Below the pieces are notes generated by a model. The model did not search any database. It was not told where the DNA came from and worked only from the letters and a program-made list of their open reading frames with translations. A stretch of DNA of 64,000 nt from Wocania arenilitoris (GTDB lineage Bacteria; Bacteroidota; Bacteroidia; Flavobacteriales; Flavobacteriaceae). Positions 8,800 to 21,082 of the stretch are shown in pieces (within the stretch, counting starts at the first letter, position 1; each line of letters opens with the position of its first letter). Both the position numbers and the translations under genes were made by a program. The stretch spans positions 94,853 to 158,852 of the forward strand of contig NZ_JAKKDU010000004.1 in NCBI RefSeq assembly GCF_021728535.1, written 5' to 3'.

Positions 8800-10839
8800 T
8801 TAATAATTTATAATAAAGGCTCCCTTTTTGCTGGTTTGGTGAAAAGGGAGTTTTCGTTTTAAACAAATTGCTTCCCACCCTTCAACATAAGATTTGTAAT
8901 TGCTACCATCTGCAATTATGTGTTTTGGTTTAATAGAATCAATCAATCTATTCAAATTTATTTTTGGCGATTGTCTTAATAATACATAATCAGGATGAAA
9001 CGATTTTATATTATAAACGCCCAAACTATCAATAACTAAAAGTTTTTTATTGTTTAAAATATAAATAGATTTTAGTGTGTCTTTTTTAATGGTTTTTATA
9101 TAATTTCCAACAGTAAAATCTCTAATTATTTTGTTTGAAGACTGGGTTATACTATCAAAATCATGTGCTACTAAAAGGTTTTTATTGGTGTGATTTCCTA
9201 ATAGTGTATTTCTGCTTTTATGAAAAACTATAAATTGATTTGTAGGTGTTTTGTAAGCTGTATAAATAAAAGCACATTGAAATATCAATACAGCAATTAG
9301 CAGGAGTTTTAAATTGACAAAACTTCTTTTCTTTAAAAATTTTATAAGTGTAATAATAAGTAAATAGGAAACAAATACATATAGTAAATTAAAAGCAATA
9401 TCCTTTAAAAGAAAGGTTTCCTGTTTAGAAACCCAAGCAACAAAACTATTCATACCACTAATAATATATCCGTAAAATTCTGCAAAAAAACTTGGGAGTA
9501 AGTTTATTGTTGCTAGTAAAATAACAAGAATGCCTAAGCCTAAAATGAGTCCTAAAAAAGGAATAATAACCAAATTTGAAATAAAAAATAAACCAGGAAA
9601 CTGATGAAAATAATATAAACTAATAGGAATAATACCAAATTGAGCAGAAACAGTAATAGTTAGGGTATGCCAGTATTTGTCTAAAAACCAGTTTTTTGGT
9701 CGCCATAAATTATACAATAAAGGGTCTATAGCAACAATGGCAAAAACTGCTAAATAGCTAAGTTGAAAACCAACATCAAATAAAAATAATGGCTTAAAAA
9801 GTAATATTACAAACATTGAAATTGCCAACGTGTTGTAAACATTTGTTGGTCGCTTTAAATTCATAGCGATGGCAACAATACTAAACATGGTTACTGCTCT
9901 AGTAACTGATGCTGATAAACCAGCAATTAAGGCAAAACTCCATAAACATGAAACTAATAAAATGGCTTTTATAAGTTTTCCGTGTTTAAAGCGTTCTATG
10001 GGTTTAAAAACTTGTGTTAAAATGAGTAAAATAATACCAACATGTAGCCCAGAAACAGCTAAAATATGTATCGCGCCCGCATTGGTATAACTCGTGTAAA
10101 CTTCTTTACTAATATCTTGTCGTTGCCCAAGTAATAAAGCATTAATTATAGCGAGTTCATCAGGTTTAAAATGATAAGGCTTAAGTTTTAAATTGATATA
10201 TTCTCGAATATCATTAGCAATTCCAATTAGTGTATGTGTATCAGAACTTAGTTTTAAAAGGTACTCATTTTTAGTAAATATTTGATGATAGATGTACTTT
10301 TTTTCTAGATATTTTTTATAATCAAATTGATGTGGATTTAAAGGATGAATAAGATTCTGAAATCCTAAATTACCTACAATAATTTCATCTACTTTTAAAG
10401 TCGATTGTGTAGAGTCTTTTTGAATGTTTAATAGCGATTTTCCTGAAACCGTTTCATTATTAATTTTTAAAACATCAATAACATATTTGTCGTAATAATT
10501 TCCGGGTTTTAAAACTTCTCTAATTCTAAATGTTACCGTTTTTAAAGAATCCTTTTCAATTGAAATACATTTAGAATAGTGGTTCCAGGCGTTTTTTTGA
10601 TTGTGAAAGGAAGTTGTTAAAACACCAACAAAAATCATTAAAACATAAGCGATTATTCCAAACCAAATGGATTTAATAAACTGTTTTCTGGCGATTAAAA
10701 TGCTAATGAATAATAAAACTAAAAGCGTAAAGCATAAATATAAATTTAAAGAAATTGGGATAGGGTAAAAGTATGAAATTATAATGCCTATAATTAAGAA
10801 ACATGTTAATTTAATAATTGTGAAATTAAATAACTTCAT
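8800..10839 (-). CDS. comEC: ComEC/Rec2-family DNA uptake channel protein
   Basis: 679 residues, inner-membrane protein. The N-terminal part (about 1-200) has two hydrophobic segments and a DUF4131-like soluble region. The competence domain follows, with NALLLGQRQDISKEVY and the strongly conserved AIHILAVSGLHVGII (about 245-270), then many membrane helices to about 500. ComEC proteins carry single-stranded DNA across the inner membrane in natural transformation. The C-terminal soluble part (about 520-679) is short and I see no HxHxDH motif, so the metallo-beta-lactamase-like nuclease domain of Firmicutes ComEC looks absent or degenerate, as in other Bacteroidota. Its last codons overlap a terminator for the convergent thioredoxin gene. 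Confidence 0.9.
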   Translation of the reverse strand: MKLFNFTIIKLTCFLIIGIIISYFYPIPISLNLYLCFTLLVLLFISILIARKQFIKSIWFGIIAYVLMIFVGVLTTSFHNQKNAWNHYSKCISIEKDSLKTVTFRIREVLKPGNYYDKYVIDVLKINNETVSGKSLLNIQKDSTQSTLKVDEIIVGNLGFQNLIHPLNPHQFDYKKYLEKKYIYHQIFTKNEYLLKLSSDTHTLIGIANDIREYINLKLKPYHFKPDELAIINALLLGQRQDISKEVYTSYTNAGAIHILAVSGLHVGIILLILTQVFKPIERFKHGKLIKAILLVSCLWSFALIAGLSASVTRAVTMFSIVAIAMNLKRPTNVYNTLAISMFVILLFKPLFLFDVGFQLSYLAVFAIVAIDPLLYNLWRPKNWFLDKYWHTLTITVSAQFGIIPISLYYFHQFPGLFFISNLVIIPFLGLILGLGILVILLATINLLPSFFAEFYGYIISGMNSFVAWVSKQETFLLKDIAFNLLYVFVSYLLIITLIKFLKKRSFVNLKLLLIAVLIFQCAFIYTAYKTPTNQFIVFHKSRNTLLGNHTNKNLLVAHDFDSITQSSNKIIRDFTVGNYIKTIKKDTLKSIYILNNKKLLVIDSLGVYNIKSFHPDYVLLRQSPKINLNRLIDSIKPKHIIADGSNYKSYVEGWEAICLKRKLPFHQTSKKGAFIINY
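8820..8854 (+). terminator. Intrinsic terminator for the thioredoxin gene inside the comEC 3' end
   Basis: A perfect 9-bp stem (CTCCCTTTT at 8820-8828, AAAAGGGAG at 8842-8850) with a 13-base loop is followed by TTTTCGTTTT. It is oriented to stop plus-strand transcription 25 bases after the thioredoxin gene, but it lies wholly within comEC codons on the other strand. Confidence 0.6.
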
Positions 10840-10846
10840 ATAAACC

Positions 10847-10876
10847 GAAAGTTACTAAAAAAACTATAATACCAAA
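10847..10876 (-). promoter_or_regulatory. Candidate comEC promoter
   Basis: On the minus strand, TTTG (10876-10873), an 18-base spacer and TAACTTTC (10854-10847) match the Bacteroidota TTTG / TAnnTTTG promoter except for the last base. The -7 element ends only 7 bases before the comEC ATG, so transcription would begin at or a few bases before the start codon, giving a nearly leaderless message. Confidence 0.5.
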
Positions 10877-10980
10877 TGAATTTTAAAATCAATAATGACC
10901 GAGTAAAATTGTTTATTATCGAGAAAGAACAGATTTTATTAAGTTAATTTAGTGTTGCTATTGTTTGTTAGTTAAAGACA

Positions 10981-11023
10981 AGTCTAGATTCTTGATTCTA
11001 GAAGCGCAGCGGTCTAAAATCTA
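10981..11023. repeat. Intergenic repeat-like element
   Basis: Two TCTAGA-containing half elements flank TTCTTGATT and are followed by AGAAGCGCAGCGGTCTAAAATCTA. The look is of a small intergenic repeat of the kind scattered through flavobacterial genomes. I see no second copy in this window, so the assignment rests on recall. Confidence 0.3.
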
Positions 11024-11027
11024 TTTT

Positions 11028-11528
11028 TTAAAGAACACGACGTGCTTGTACAAAAGCAAAATACCAATAGCGTTCTGATAGTTCAGAAGTTATAACACCT
11101 TTACTTGTTGTAGAGTGTATAAACTCCACACGACCAACTTGAGAAGCGGTTACAATACCAACATGATTTACTTTTCTACTATTTTTTTTGGTAGCAAAAA
11201 AGAGTAAATCACCTTTTTTAACGTTTTTTAAATCTATCCAATCACCAGTAATAGCCAAGTCTTTTGTAGTTCTGGGAAGTGAAATTGCTTCACTTTTAAA
11301 CGCTGTATAAATTAAACCAGAACAATCCATTCCTTTTTTTGTAGTGCCACCGTATTTATAACGTACACCTTCAAATTTTTTGGCGTAGTCAATAATGTTG
11401 TTTGCCTTAGGTAATGGATTTGATTCGTTTTTCTTAACAACTATTTTTTCTTTTTTTTGTGTTGATTTTGAAGATTTACAGCTGTTGAAACTTGCAATTA
11501 GTAAAAATATAAAAAGAAACTTTTTCAT
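11028..11528 (-). CDS. C40 (NlpC/P60) peptidoglycan peptidase, lipoprotein
   Basis: 166 residues. A lipoprotein signal ends at Cys17 (ASFNSC), followed by a lysine/serine-rich linker. The NlpC/P60 domain (about 45-166) has the catalytic Cys69 in GMDCSGL and His122 in VNHVGIV. These enzymes cut D-Glu to meso-DAP bonds in cell-wall peptides. Its ATG lies one base after the lpxB stop, so it is the last gene of the surE / small membrane protein / lpxB group, all concerned with the envelope or survival. A larger paralogue with SH3-like domains lies at 16111. Confidence 0.88.
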   Translation of the reverse strand: MKKFLFIFLLIASFNSCKSSKSTQKKEKIVVKKNESNPLPKANNIIDYAKKFEGVRYKYGGTTKKGMDCSGLIYTAFKSEAISLPRTTKDLAITGDWIDLKNVKKGDLLFFATKKNSRKVNHVGIVTASQVGRVEFIHSTTSKGVITSELSERYWYFAFVQARRVL

Positions 11529-11529
11529 A

Positions 11530-12645
11530 TTATGCTTGAATAGACTTATAAATCAGTTTCGCTGTTTTTTCGCTAGCCCCTTTGCCACCAAGCTTTTTTT
11601 CTAAATCGTAATAATCCAAAAACAATTGCTCTCGTTTTTTAGAGTCGAGTATTAAATTTAGCTCTTGTTTTAATCTTTTTTTGTTAAAATCGTTTTGAAT
11701 TAACTCAGTAACCACTTCTTTATCCATTATTAAATTAACCAACGAAATAAATTTTAAAGTTATTATACGTTTAGCTATTTGATATGATAAGTTACTGCCT
11801 TTATAGCAAACCACCTGTGGTACTTTAAATAATGCAGCTTCAAGGGTTGCAGTTCCAGAAGTAACTAATGCTGCATAAGAAACGCTTAATAAATCATAAG
11901 TTTTATTATCAACAAAACTCACGTTTGAGTTTTTAATAAAGGTTTTGTAAAACTCAAAATCCTGACTTGGAGCACCTGCTATAACAAATTGATAATTTGA
12001 AAAATCGTCAACTAAACTTAACATTACTGATAGCATTTTGGTAATTTCTTGTTTCCTGCTTCCAGGTAAAAGAGCAATAATAGGTTTGTCGCTTAATTTG
12101 AAGGTTTTTCTAAACTCAAATAAATTAATGGGAGTTCTATCTGCTATACCATCAATTAAAGGATGCCCAACAAAAGTAACATTGTAGTTAAATTTGTCTT
12201 TATAAAAGTCTTTTTCAAAAGGTAGTATAACATACATGGCATCAATATCTCTTTTAATAGCATGCACTCTATTAGCTCTTGATGCCCAAACCTGTGGCGA
12301 AATATAATAATTGGTTTTAAACCCCTTTTGTTTTGCCCACTTTGCAATACGTAGGTTAAAGCCTGAATTATCTATAAAAATAATAACATCGGGTCTAAAA
12401 GCTTCAATATCTTTTTTACAAAACGAAATGTGTTTAAATATTTTATTGAGGTTTAAAATAACTTCAACAAAGCCCATAAAGGCACGTTCTTTATAATGTT
12501 TTACTAAAGTACCGCCAACATTTTGCATAAGGTCGCCACCCCAAAACCTAAAGTTAGCGTTGCTGTCTTCTTTTTGCAATGCTTTCATTAAGTTAGAAGC
12601 GTGTAAATCACCTGATGCTTCACCAGCAATAATATAGTACTTCAT
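11530..12645 (-). CDS. lpxB: Lipid-A-disaccharide synthase
   Basis: 371 residues, the usual LpxB length. LpxB (GT19) joins UDP-2,3-diacylglucosamine to lipid X on the cytoplasmic face of the inner membrane in lipid A synthesis. Motifs seen are GEASGDLHASNLMKAL at the N-terminus, SPQVWASRANRVHAIKRDID (about 115-135), VGHPLID and LLPGSRKQEI. Its start abuts the stop of the upstream small membrane protein gene, and the C40 peptidase begins one base after its own stop, so all are probably translated from one message. Confidence 0.95.
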   Translation of the reverse strand: MKYYIIAGEASGDLHASNLMKALQKEDSNANFRFWGGDLMQNVGGTLVKHYKERAFMGFVEVILNLNKIFKHISFCKKDIEAFRPDVIIFIDNSGFNLRIAKWAKQKGFKTNYYISPQVWASRANRVHAIKRDIDAMYVILPFEKDFYKDKFNYNVTFVGHPLIDGIADRTPINLFEFRKTFKLSDKPIIALLPGSRKQEITKMLSVMLSLVDDFSNYQFVIAGAPSQDFEFYKTFIKNSNVSFVDNKTYDLLSVSYAALVTSGTATLEAALFKVPQVVCYKGSNLSYQIAKRIITLKFISLVNLIMDKEVVTELIQNDFNKKRLKQELNLILDSKKREQLFLDYYDLEKKLGGKGASEKTAKLIYKSIQA

Positions 12646-12927
12646 TTAAAAAAGTTTAAAAACAAAGGTAAAAACTGCAATAAAAACAGTAATTAATAAA
12701 ACACCTCTTGCTCTATAGTCTTGTTTCTTTTTTATAAATATAAAAAATGCTGCAAGATTTAAAATAGCACCTAAACTTATTAATTTACCTAAAAACCCTT
12801 CAGCAGAGGCCTTTTTTATTACGGTTGTAAAATCGTCTCCGCCACCTAAAAGTGTGGCTGCTAAAATTAGTCCTGTTATGTTTGCAATTAATCCAACAAA
12901 TATGCCAATAAAAATATCTTTCTTCAT
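12646..12927 (-). CDS. Small membrane protein of unknown function
   Basis: 93 residues with three predicted membrane helices (about 5-27, 48-66 and 74-93). A glycine- and aspartate-containing loop (LLGGGDDF) follows helix 1, and a KKKQDYRARG loop precedes helix 3, consistent with a positive inside. It is packed between surE (3 bases) and lpxB (directly adjacent), so it is part of that operon. I recognise no named family; a role in lipid A or envelope work is only a guess from position. Confidence 0.75.
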   Translation of the reverse strand: MKKDIFIGIFVGLIANITGLILAATLLGGGDDFTTVIKKASAEGFLGKLISLGAILNLAAFFIFIKKKQDYRARGVLLITVFIAVFTFVFKLF

Positions 12928-12930
12928 GTA

Positions 12931-13701
12931 TTATAAATTCCAGTTATTTAATGTTTCTATATGTTTATGTGCTGTTAAATCGAACTGTGTAGGCACTACA
13001 GAAACATAATTATTTTCTAAAGCCCATTCATCAGTATCTTCGCCACTATCAAGATTGATAAATTCACCAGAAAGCCAATAATAATCTCTGCCTTGAGGGT
13101 TTTTTCGTTTGTCAAAAGCTTCAACCCAATTAGCCTTTGCTTGCCTACATATTTTAATACCTTTTATATTTTCTTTAGAAACATTAGGAATGTTAACATT
13201 TAAAACCACATCATTAGGAATACCATTTTTTAAGGCGTTTTCGGTAATGGTTTTTACAAAGGGTTTACAGGCTTCAAAGTTGGCTTTCCAATTATAATCT
13301 AACAACGAAAACCCAATGGCAGGAATACCTTCAATACCAGCTTCAATAGCTGCACTCATGGTGCCAGAGTAAATAACATTTATAGATGCGTTAGAACCAT
13401 GGTTAATACCCGAAACACATAAATCGGGTTTTCTTTTTAATATTTCTCTAATGCCAAGTTTTACACAATCTGCGGGTGTTCCAGAGCAACTATACTCTAA
13501 TTGTGACTCGTTTTTAGTGCTAATTTGTCTTACATAAAGTGTAGAATTTATGGTAATGGCATGTCCCATACCACTTTGCGGACTATCTGGTGCAACCACA
13601 ACAACTTCTCCAATAGTATTTAAAACCTCTATTAAGGTTCTAATTCCTGGCGCATTAATGCCATCGTCGTTTGTTACTAAAATAAGTGGTTTTTCTGTCA
13701 T
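12931..13701 (-). CDS. surE: 5'/3'-nucleotidase SurE
   Basis: 256 residues. SurE is a metal-dependent phosphatase of nucleoside monophosphates, often linked to stationary-phase survival. The metal site is in ILVTNDDGINAPGI. The other family blocks are APDSPQSGMGHAIT, SGTPADCVKLG and CVSGINHGSNASINVIYSGT. It is the first gene of a minus-strand group with a small membrane protein, lpxB and a C40 peptidase. It is divergent from the Prc-type protease gene, with 185 bases between them that should hold both promoters. Confidence 0.95.
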   Translation of the reverse strand: MTEKPLILVTNDDGINAPGIRTLIEVLNTIGEVVVVAPDSPQSGMGHAITINSTLYVRQISTKNESQLEYSCSGTPADCVKLGIREILKRKPDLCVSGINHGSNASINVIYSGTMSAAIEAGIEGIPAIGFSLLDYNWKANFEACKPFVKTITENALKNGIPNDVVLNVNIPNVSKENIKGIKICRQAKANWVEAFDKRKNPQGRDYYWLSGEFINLDSGEDTDEWALENNYVSVVPTQFDLTAHKHIETLNNWNL

Positions 13702-13886
13702 GTTTTGTGTTTAAAAACATCGCTAAAATACATAATTTAGTCAGTAAACACTTAATTTCTTTGCTTTAACAAAAAATTAGTAGCAATTGCCTTTATTGGC
13801 ATGGTTTTTTCTTTATTTTAGTAGAAAATAATTATTGATTGTATTTAATGATAATTATTTTTAATGTTTAAAGGAAAGATTAAAAT

Positions 13887-16034
13887 ATGAAAAATATTAT
13901 GAAGAGGAATTATAAAGCTTTATTATTAATGGTGCTACTAGCTTTTGCATCGTGTAGTTTTACAACCAAAACATTTGACGATTCTGATAGGGACAAATTG
14001 CTAATTCATATTATTAAAAGTGTTTTAGAGCAACTTCATTTCGATCCCATAGCAATAAATGATGATTTTTCAGCTGAATTATTTTCAGATTATGTAGAGA
14101 CTATGGATCCTTTAAAACGTTATTTCTACGAATCGGATTATAAAGATTTCGAGAAATTCAAATTAGTAATTGATGATCAATTAAAAGTATCAGACATTAC
14201 ATTTTTTAATGTAACTCACGAGCGTATGCTGAAGCGTATTGATGAGGCTAAATTAATTTACAAAGAGGTGTTATCTCAACCCTTTGATTATACTAAAGAT
14301 GAGGTTTTTAATACGAATTCTGAGAATATCACTTATGCTAAAAATAAAAAAGAACTAAAAGAGCGTTGGAGGCAGCAACTTAAGTTTTCTACACTTACAA
14401 ATTATGATGATATCTATATTCAAGAAAAACAAGCAAAAGAAAAGGATGTGTCTTATGTAATGAAAACTGAGGAGGAAATAGAAAAAGAAGCAAGAGAAGC
14501 TACGCTAAAATCGCTTGATATTTACTTTAATGATAATATTGATGATTTAAAACGTGAAGATTATTTTGCTGTTTATGTAAATGCAATTGTAGAAGAATTC
14601 GATCCGCATACCTATTATCTAGCACCGCGAAGTAGAGAAGTTTTCGATCAGCGTATGTCTGGAAAACTAGAAGGTATTGGTGCAGGATTACAAAAACGTA
14701 TGGATTATATTAAAGTTACTTATTTAGTATCTGGTGGTCCAGCGTGGCGTGGTAAAGAGTTAGAAATGGACGATGTTATTTTAAAGGTAAAACAAGAAGA
14801 TGAAGACGTGCCTGTTAGTATTGTTGGTATGCGAATAGATGATGCTATTAAATTAATTAAGGGGCCAAAAGGCACTAATGTAACATTAACCATTAAAAAA
14901 GTAGATGGTACTATTAAAGATATTACAATTACTAGAGATATTGTAGAGTTAGGTGAAACTTATGCTAAATCATCACTAGTAGAAAAAAACAATAAAAAGT
15001 TTGGAGTTATTAATTTACCATCATTTTATCTAGATTTTAATGATTATAAAAAGTTAAACGCAGCGGCAGATGTTAAGAAAGAAATTGAGCGTTTAAAAGC
15101 TGAAGGAATGGAAGGTTTAGTGCTTGATTTACGTAATAATGGTGGCGGATCGTTGCCAGCTGTTGTAGATATGGCAGGTTTATTTATAGAAGATGGTCCA
15201 ATAGTACAAGTACGATCAACAGGTAGACCAAAAGAAGTTTTAAAAGATAAAGATAAATCAATCACTTGGGATGGACCACTAGTTATTTTGGTTAACGAAA
15301 TATCTGCTTCAGCATCAGAAATTATGGCAGCTGCTATGCAAGATTACAAACGTGCCATTGTTATTGGTAGTAAACAAACTTATGGTAAAGGAACAGTTCA
15401 GAATGTAGTAAATTTAAACAATGTGGTTAGAAATAGTTCTAGTGGAGATTTAGGTTCATTAGCTTTAACTACTCAAAAATATTATAGAATTAATGGAGGC
15501 TCGGTTCAGTTAGAAGGTGTTAAAAGTGATGTTACAGTTCCTGGAAGATTTAGCTTTATAGATGTAGGCGAAAAAGATAAAGAAAACCCATTACCTTGGG
15601 ACGAAATTGATGCTGCTTATTATACGGTTTGGGATAATTATTTTGATTACGATAAAACCATTGAAAAAAGCAAAGAAAGAATGCGTAATAATGAGCAATT
15701 AAAGCTTATTGAAGACAATGCGAGATGGGTTAAGACTAAAATTGATGATACAGTAGTGCCATTGAATTACGAAAAGTATAAAGCTACAAATGATTTGAAT
15801 GAAAAGGAATCTGAGCGTTTTGATGCCATTTCAAAATACAAAACAAATCTAACATTTACTTCTCATGCTTTTGAAAGAAATCTTTTTGAAAGTGATACAA
15901 CCGATTTAAGAGAAAAACGCAAAAGATGGCACGAAAGCCTAAGTAAAGATGTTTACATTGAAGAAGCTTTAAATGTTCTTGAAGATTTAAAAATGTCTTA
16001 CGCTATTAAAAAAGTAGCGAAGGTAAAAGATTAA
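13887..16034 (+). CDS. Carboxy-terminal processing protease (Prc/Tsp type), lipoprotein
   Basis: 715 residues. A lipoprotein signal (LLAFASC, about 16-22) anchors it in an envelope membrane. After a helical N-terminal region comes a PDZ domain (about 278-355) and an S41 protease domain with the Ser/Lys dyad: a serine within SASASEIM (473-477) and Lys501 in TYGKGT. The C-terminal helical region (about 570-715) matches the extra domain of the long E. coli Prc class rather than short CtpA enzymes. Such proteases trim or degrade periplasmic proteins from their C-termini and help control peptidoglycan hydrolases, which fits the C40 peptidases nearby. It converges on one of these across a terminator. 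Confidence 0.92.
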   Translation: MKNIMKRNYKALLLMVLLAFASCSFTTKTFDDSDRDKLLIHIIKSVLEQLHFDPIAINDDFSAELFSDYVETMDPLKRYFYESDYKDFEKFKLVIDDQLKVSDITFFNVTHERMLKRIDEAKLIYKEVLSQPFDYTKDEVFNTNSENITYAKNKKELKERWRQQLKFSTLTNYDDIYIQEKQAKEKDVSYVMKTEEEIEKEAREATLKSLDIYFNDNIDDLKREDYFAVYVNAIVEEFDPHTYYLAPRSREVFDQRMSGKLEGIGAGLQKRMDYIKVTYLVSGGPAWRGKELEMDDVILKVKQEDEDVPVSIVGMRIDDAIKLIKGPKGTNVTLTIKKVDGTIKDITITRDIVELGETYAKSSLVEKNNKKFGVINLPSFYLDFNDYKKLNAAADVKKEIERLKAEGMEGLVLDLRNNGGGSLPAVVDMAGLFIEDGPIVQVRSTGRPKEVLKDKDKSITWDGPLVILVNEISASASEIMAAAMQDYKRAIVIGSKQTYGKGTVQNVVNLNNVVRNSSSGDLGSLALTTQKYYRINGGSVQLEGVKSDVTVPGRFSFIDVGEKDKENPLPWDEIDAAYYTVWDNYFDYDKTIEKSKERMRNNEQLKLIEDNARWVKTKIDDTVVPLNYEKYKATNDLNEKESERFDAISKYKTNLTFTSHAFERNLFESDTTDLREKRKRWHESLSKDVYIEEALNVLEDLKMSYAIKKVAKVKD

Positions 16035-16059
16035 GTATTTTCAATAGCTTAAAAAATAT

Positions 16060-16100
16060 AAAACGCTCTATAAATCATTAACTTTTAGTGCGTTTTTGGT
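16060..16100. terminator. Convergent bidirectional terminator
   Basis: An 11-bp stem with one mismatch (AAAACGCTCTA at 16060-16070, TAGTGCGTTTT at 16087-16097) has a T run on one side and A's on the other. It lies between the convergent protease and C40 peptidase genes and can serve both. Confidence 0.55.
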
Positions 16101-16110
16101 TTATCTAAAA

Positions 16111-17316
16111 TTAAAGTTTTAGAGTTGTTTGTTTTTTTAAATCAACAATCATTGAGTCGTCAACACCTAAATACCGTCTTGCACCTAAATACCTATTTGT
16201 GTTAAATTCGTCGTAATTATCTGCATTAGCATTTACAGAGTTAATTCTAACTTTACTAGCAGAATGAATAAATTCTCCTTTACCATTTCCTAACCAAATA
16301 CCAACATGTGTGGTGCGTTGCTTAGTGCTATCAGTTGCTTTTTTACCAAAAAATAGTAAATCGCCTTTTTTTAAATTTTCAAAAGTTAAATCTGTGTCTA
16401 TTACTTCGCCCGCGTTAATTTGTTGCGAAGCATCTCGAGGAATAATAAATCCATTCATTAAATAAACGGTTTTGGTAAATCCGCTACAATCCATTCCTTT
16501 AGTTGATGTTCCTCCCCATAAGTATGGCGATCCTAAAAATTGATTAGCAGTTTGTTCTATTAAATAGCCTGAAGGTTGTAAAGTATTAATCCAATCGTTA
16601 AAAATAACCGCTTCTTTTTTGCTAATATAACCCATACGATTATCAGGATAAGCTACCTTATAAAATTTTTTAGTAGTTTCTAAAAGGGCTAGTTGAGCAC
16701 CTAAAACAATATCCGAAACAATAGGTGCATTTGCGCTTTCAGATTGATACACATGTCCTACAGTTTTGGTATAAATTATTTTAGTGGCAGCTTGCCATTT
16801 TGTTATGTCTGCATCAGTCATTAAAGTAACACCGCCGTGGTCTACCCAAGAAATATAACGATCTGGAGTTTGTATTAAATAAAAGTCACCATCAATTTTT
16901 AAAACATTTAAAACTGTTCCTAAAATGGCTTGTGTTGCTAATTCTGCTGAGTGTTTGGGTTTAGAACGAATGTTAGCCACCGAGTTATTAACAACAGCGT
17001 ATTTGGTTTTTCCAACAGATTTATTGGGTAGTAAATCTATGCTGTAATCAACATTAAATGTACCAGATTTATCAATTAGAGTTGTGAGTTTGTCATTAAA
17101 AACTGAAACAACTTCAGGGTTGGTAGTTTCGCCAGTAATGGTTAAGTTTTTATCTTTTTTACTCAAGTTAATATTAAAAACTTCAACACGAGTATCTGGT
17201 GCATATATGGTTTTTAAGCTGTCTTTTACGGTTTCAAAATTGTTTTGATAGTTAGCGTCTCGCTTATTACAAGAAATCAAAAAGAGTAGAACAAGTATAA
17301 CAACGTAATGTTTCAT
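16111..17316 (-). CDS. SH3-domain C40 (NlpC/P60) peptidase, lipoprotein
   Basis: 401 residues. A lipoprotein signal ends at Cys16 (LFLISC). Residues about 105-235 contain two bacterial SH3-like segments (VANIRSKPKHSAELATQ and the region around GHVYQSESANAPIVSDI). The NlpC/P60 domain follows, with Cys277 in GMDCSGF and the His in THVGIWL. The layout resembles gamma-D-glutamyl-L-diamino-acid endopeptidases that cut murein peptides for recycling. It is a single gene, and its promoter should lie in the 258-base gap before the broken beta-galactosidase gene. Confidence 0.9.
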   Translation of the reverse strand: MKHYVVILVLLFLISCNKRDANYQNNFETVKDSLKTIYAPDTRVEVFNINLSKKDKNLTITGETTNPEVVSVFNDKLTTLIDKSGTFNVDYSIDLLPNKSVGKTKYAVVNNSVANIRSKPKHSAELATQAILGTVLNVLKIDGDFYLIQTPDRYISWVDHGGVTLMTDADITKWQAATKIIYTKTVGHVYQSESANAPIVSDIVLGAQLALLETTKKFYKVAYPDNRMGYISKKEAVIFNDWINTLQPSGYLIEQTANQFLGSPYLWGGTSTKGMDCSGFTKTVYLMNGFIIPRDASQQINAGEVIDTDLTFENLKKGDLLFFGKKATDSTKQRTTHVGIWLGNGKGEFIHSASKVRINSVNANADNYDEFNTNRYLGARRYLGVDDSMIVDLKKQTTLKL

Positions 17317-17574
17317 GCTGGATTTGATTTGTGAAAGCTAAAATACGAAAAGAGGTTAAATAAAAATGAGGTTATTTTCATGTGTGGTTTGGAGAAAATT
17401 GGAATGGTTTGTTTAACGTTAAGAATATGGGGCGTTGGGCACTTCAGGGCTCCAAACTACCAATTCTCTAAATATTTTATTAAAAATACTCATTTTCAAA
17501 TTTAGCACTATTCACCAAATGACCTATATTTATTCTTAGCATTTCGTGCTTTTGTATTCTAATAATTTATGAGG

Positions 17575-20774
<3,200 letters not shown>

Positions 20775-20828
20775 TTAGGACGGGTCAGCATGAATGCTAA
20801 TGCAAAGATAAGTTTCCGTTTCAATGAA

Positions 20829-20966
20829 ATTTATCGGTTGTTAAACGAAGTTATCGTTTTTTTCTAACAAAGTCAACTATATGTTACTTAATATATTGTT
20901 GAAAATTTGTTAAAAGACAAATACTTATTCAAATTCTCTGTTTTTTTTAAACAGTATCTTTCCCAC
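20829..20966 (-). pseudogene. Diverged duplicate of the engB 3' end
   Basis: This stretch aligns in direct orientation with 22105-22251, which is the last part of engB plus its downstream flank. Shared landmarks include GTTAAACGAA, TTAATATATT and AGACAAAT in the same order; about three of four bases agree by eye. In the frame matching EngB it reads GKDTV and then a stop, where EngB has GKDEVLRYIEDLN. It is therefore a dead copy of the gene tail, separated from the real one by a decayed secreted-protein gene. Confidence 0.6.
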
Positions 20967-21082
20967 TATCTGCCATTACCTATATTATTATTATTATGTT
21001 TTAGTTAAATATTAGACACTTTAGAAAAATGAAAATTGATTTTGTAATGGGATTGAATGGGATGAAATAATTTTAGATTAGC

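Noticed and set aside
8820-10839. Missing nuclease motif in ComEC read as truncation
   Set aside because: Bacteroidota ComEC proteins of this length normally lack an evident HxHxDH motif, and the gene has a normal end and terminator context.
17411-17440. An integron attC-like pair (GTTTAAC ... GTTGGGC) between the broken beta-galactosidase and the C40 peptidase gene
   Set aside because: Both core-site patterns match, but only 30 bases separate the outer ends, too short for an attC hairpin, and no integrase or cassette array is seen.
20780-20805. GCATGAATGC palindrome upstream of the beta-galactosidase as an operator
   Set aside because: The arms are only four bases and the pattern is expected by chance in this DNA.
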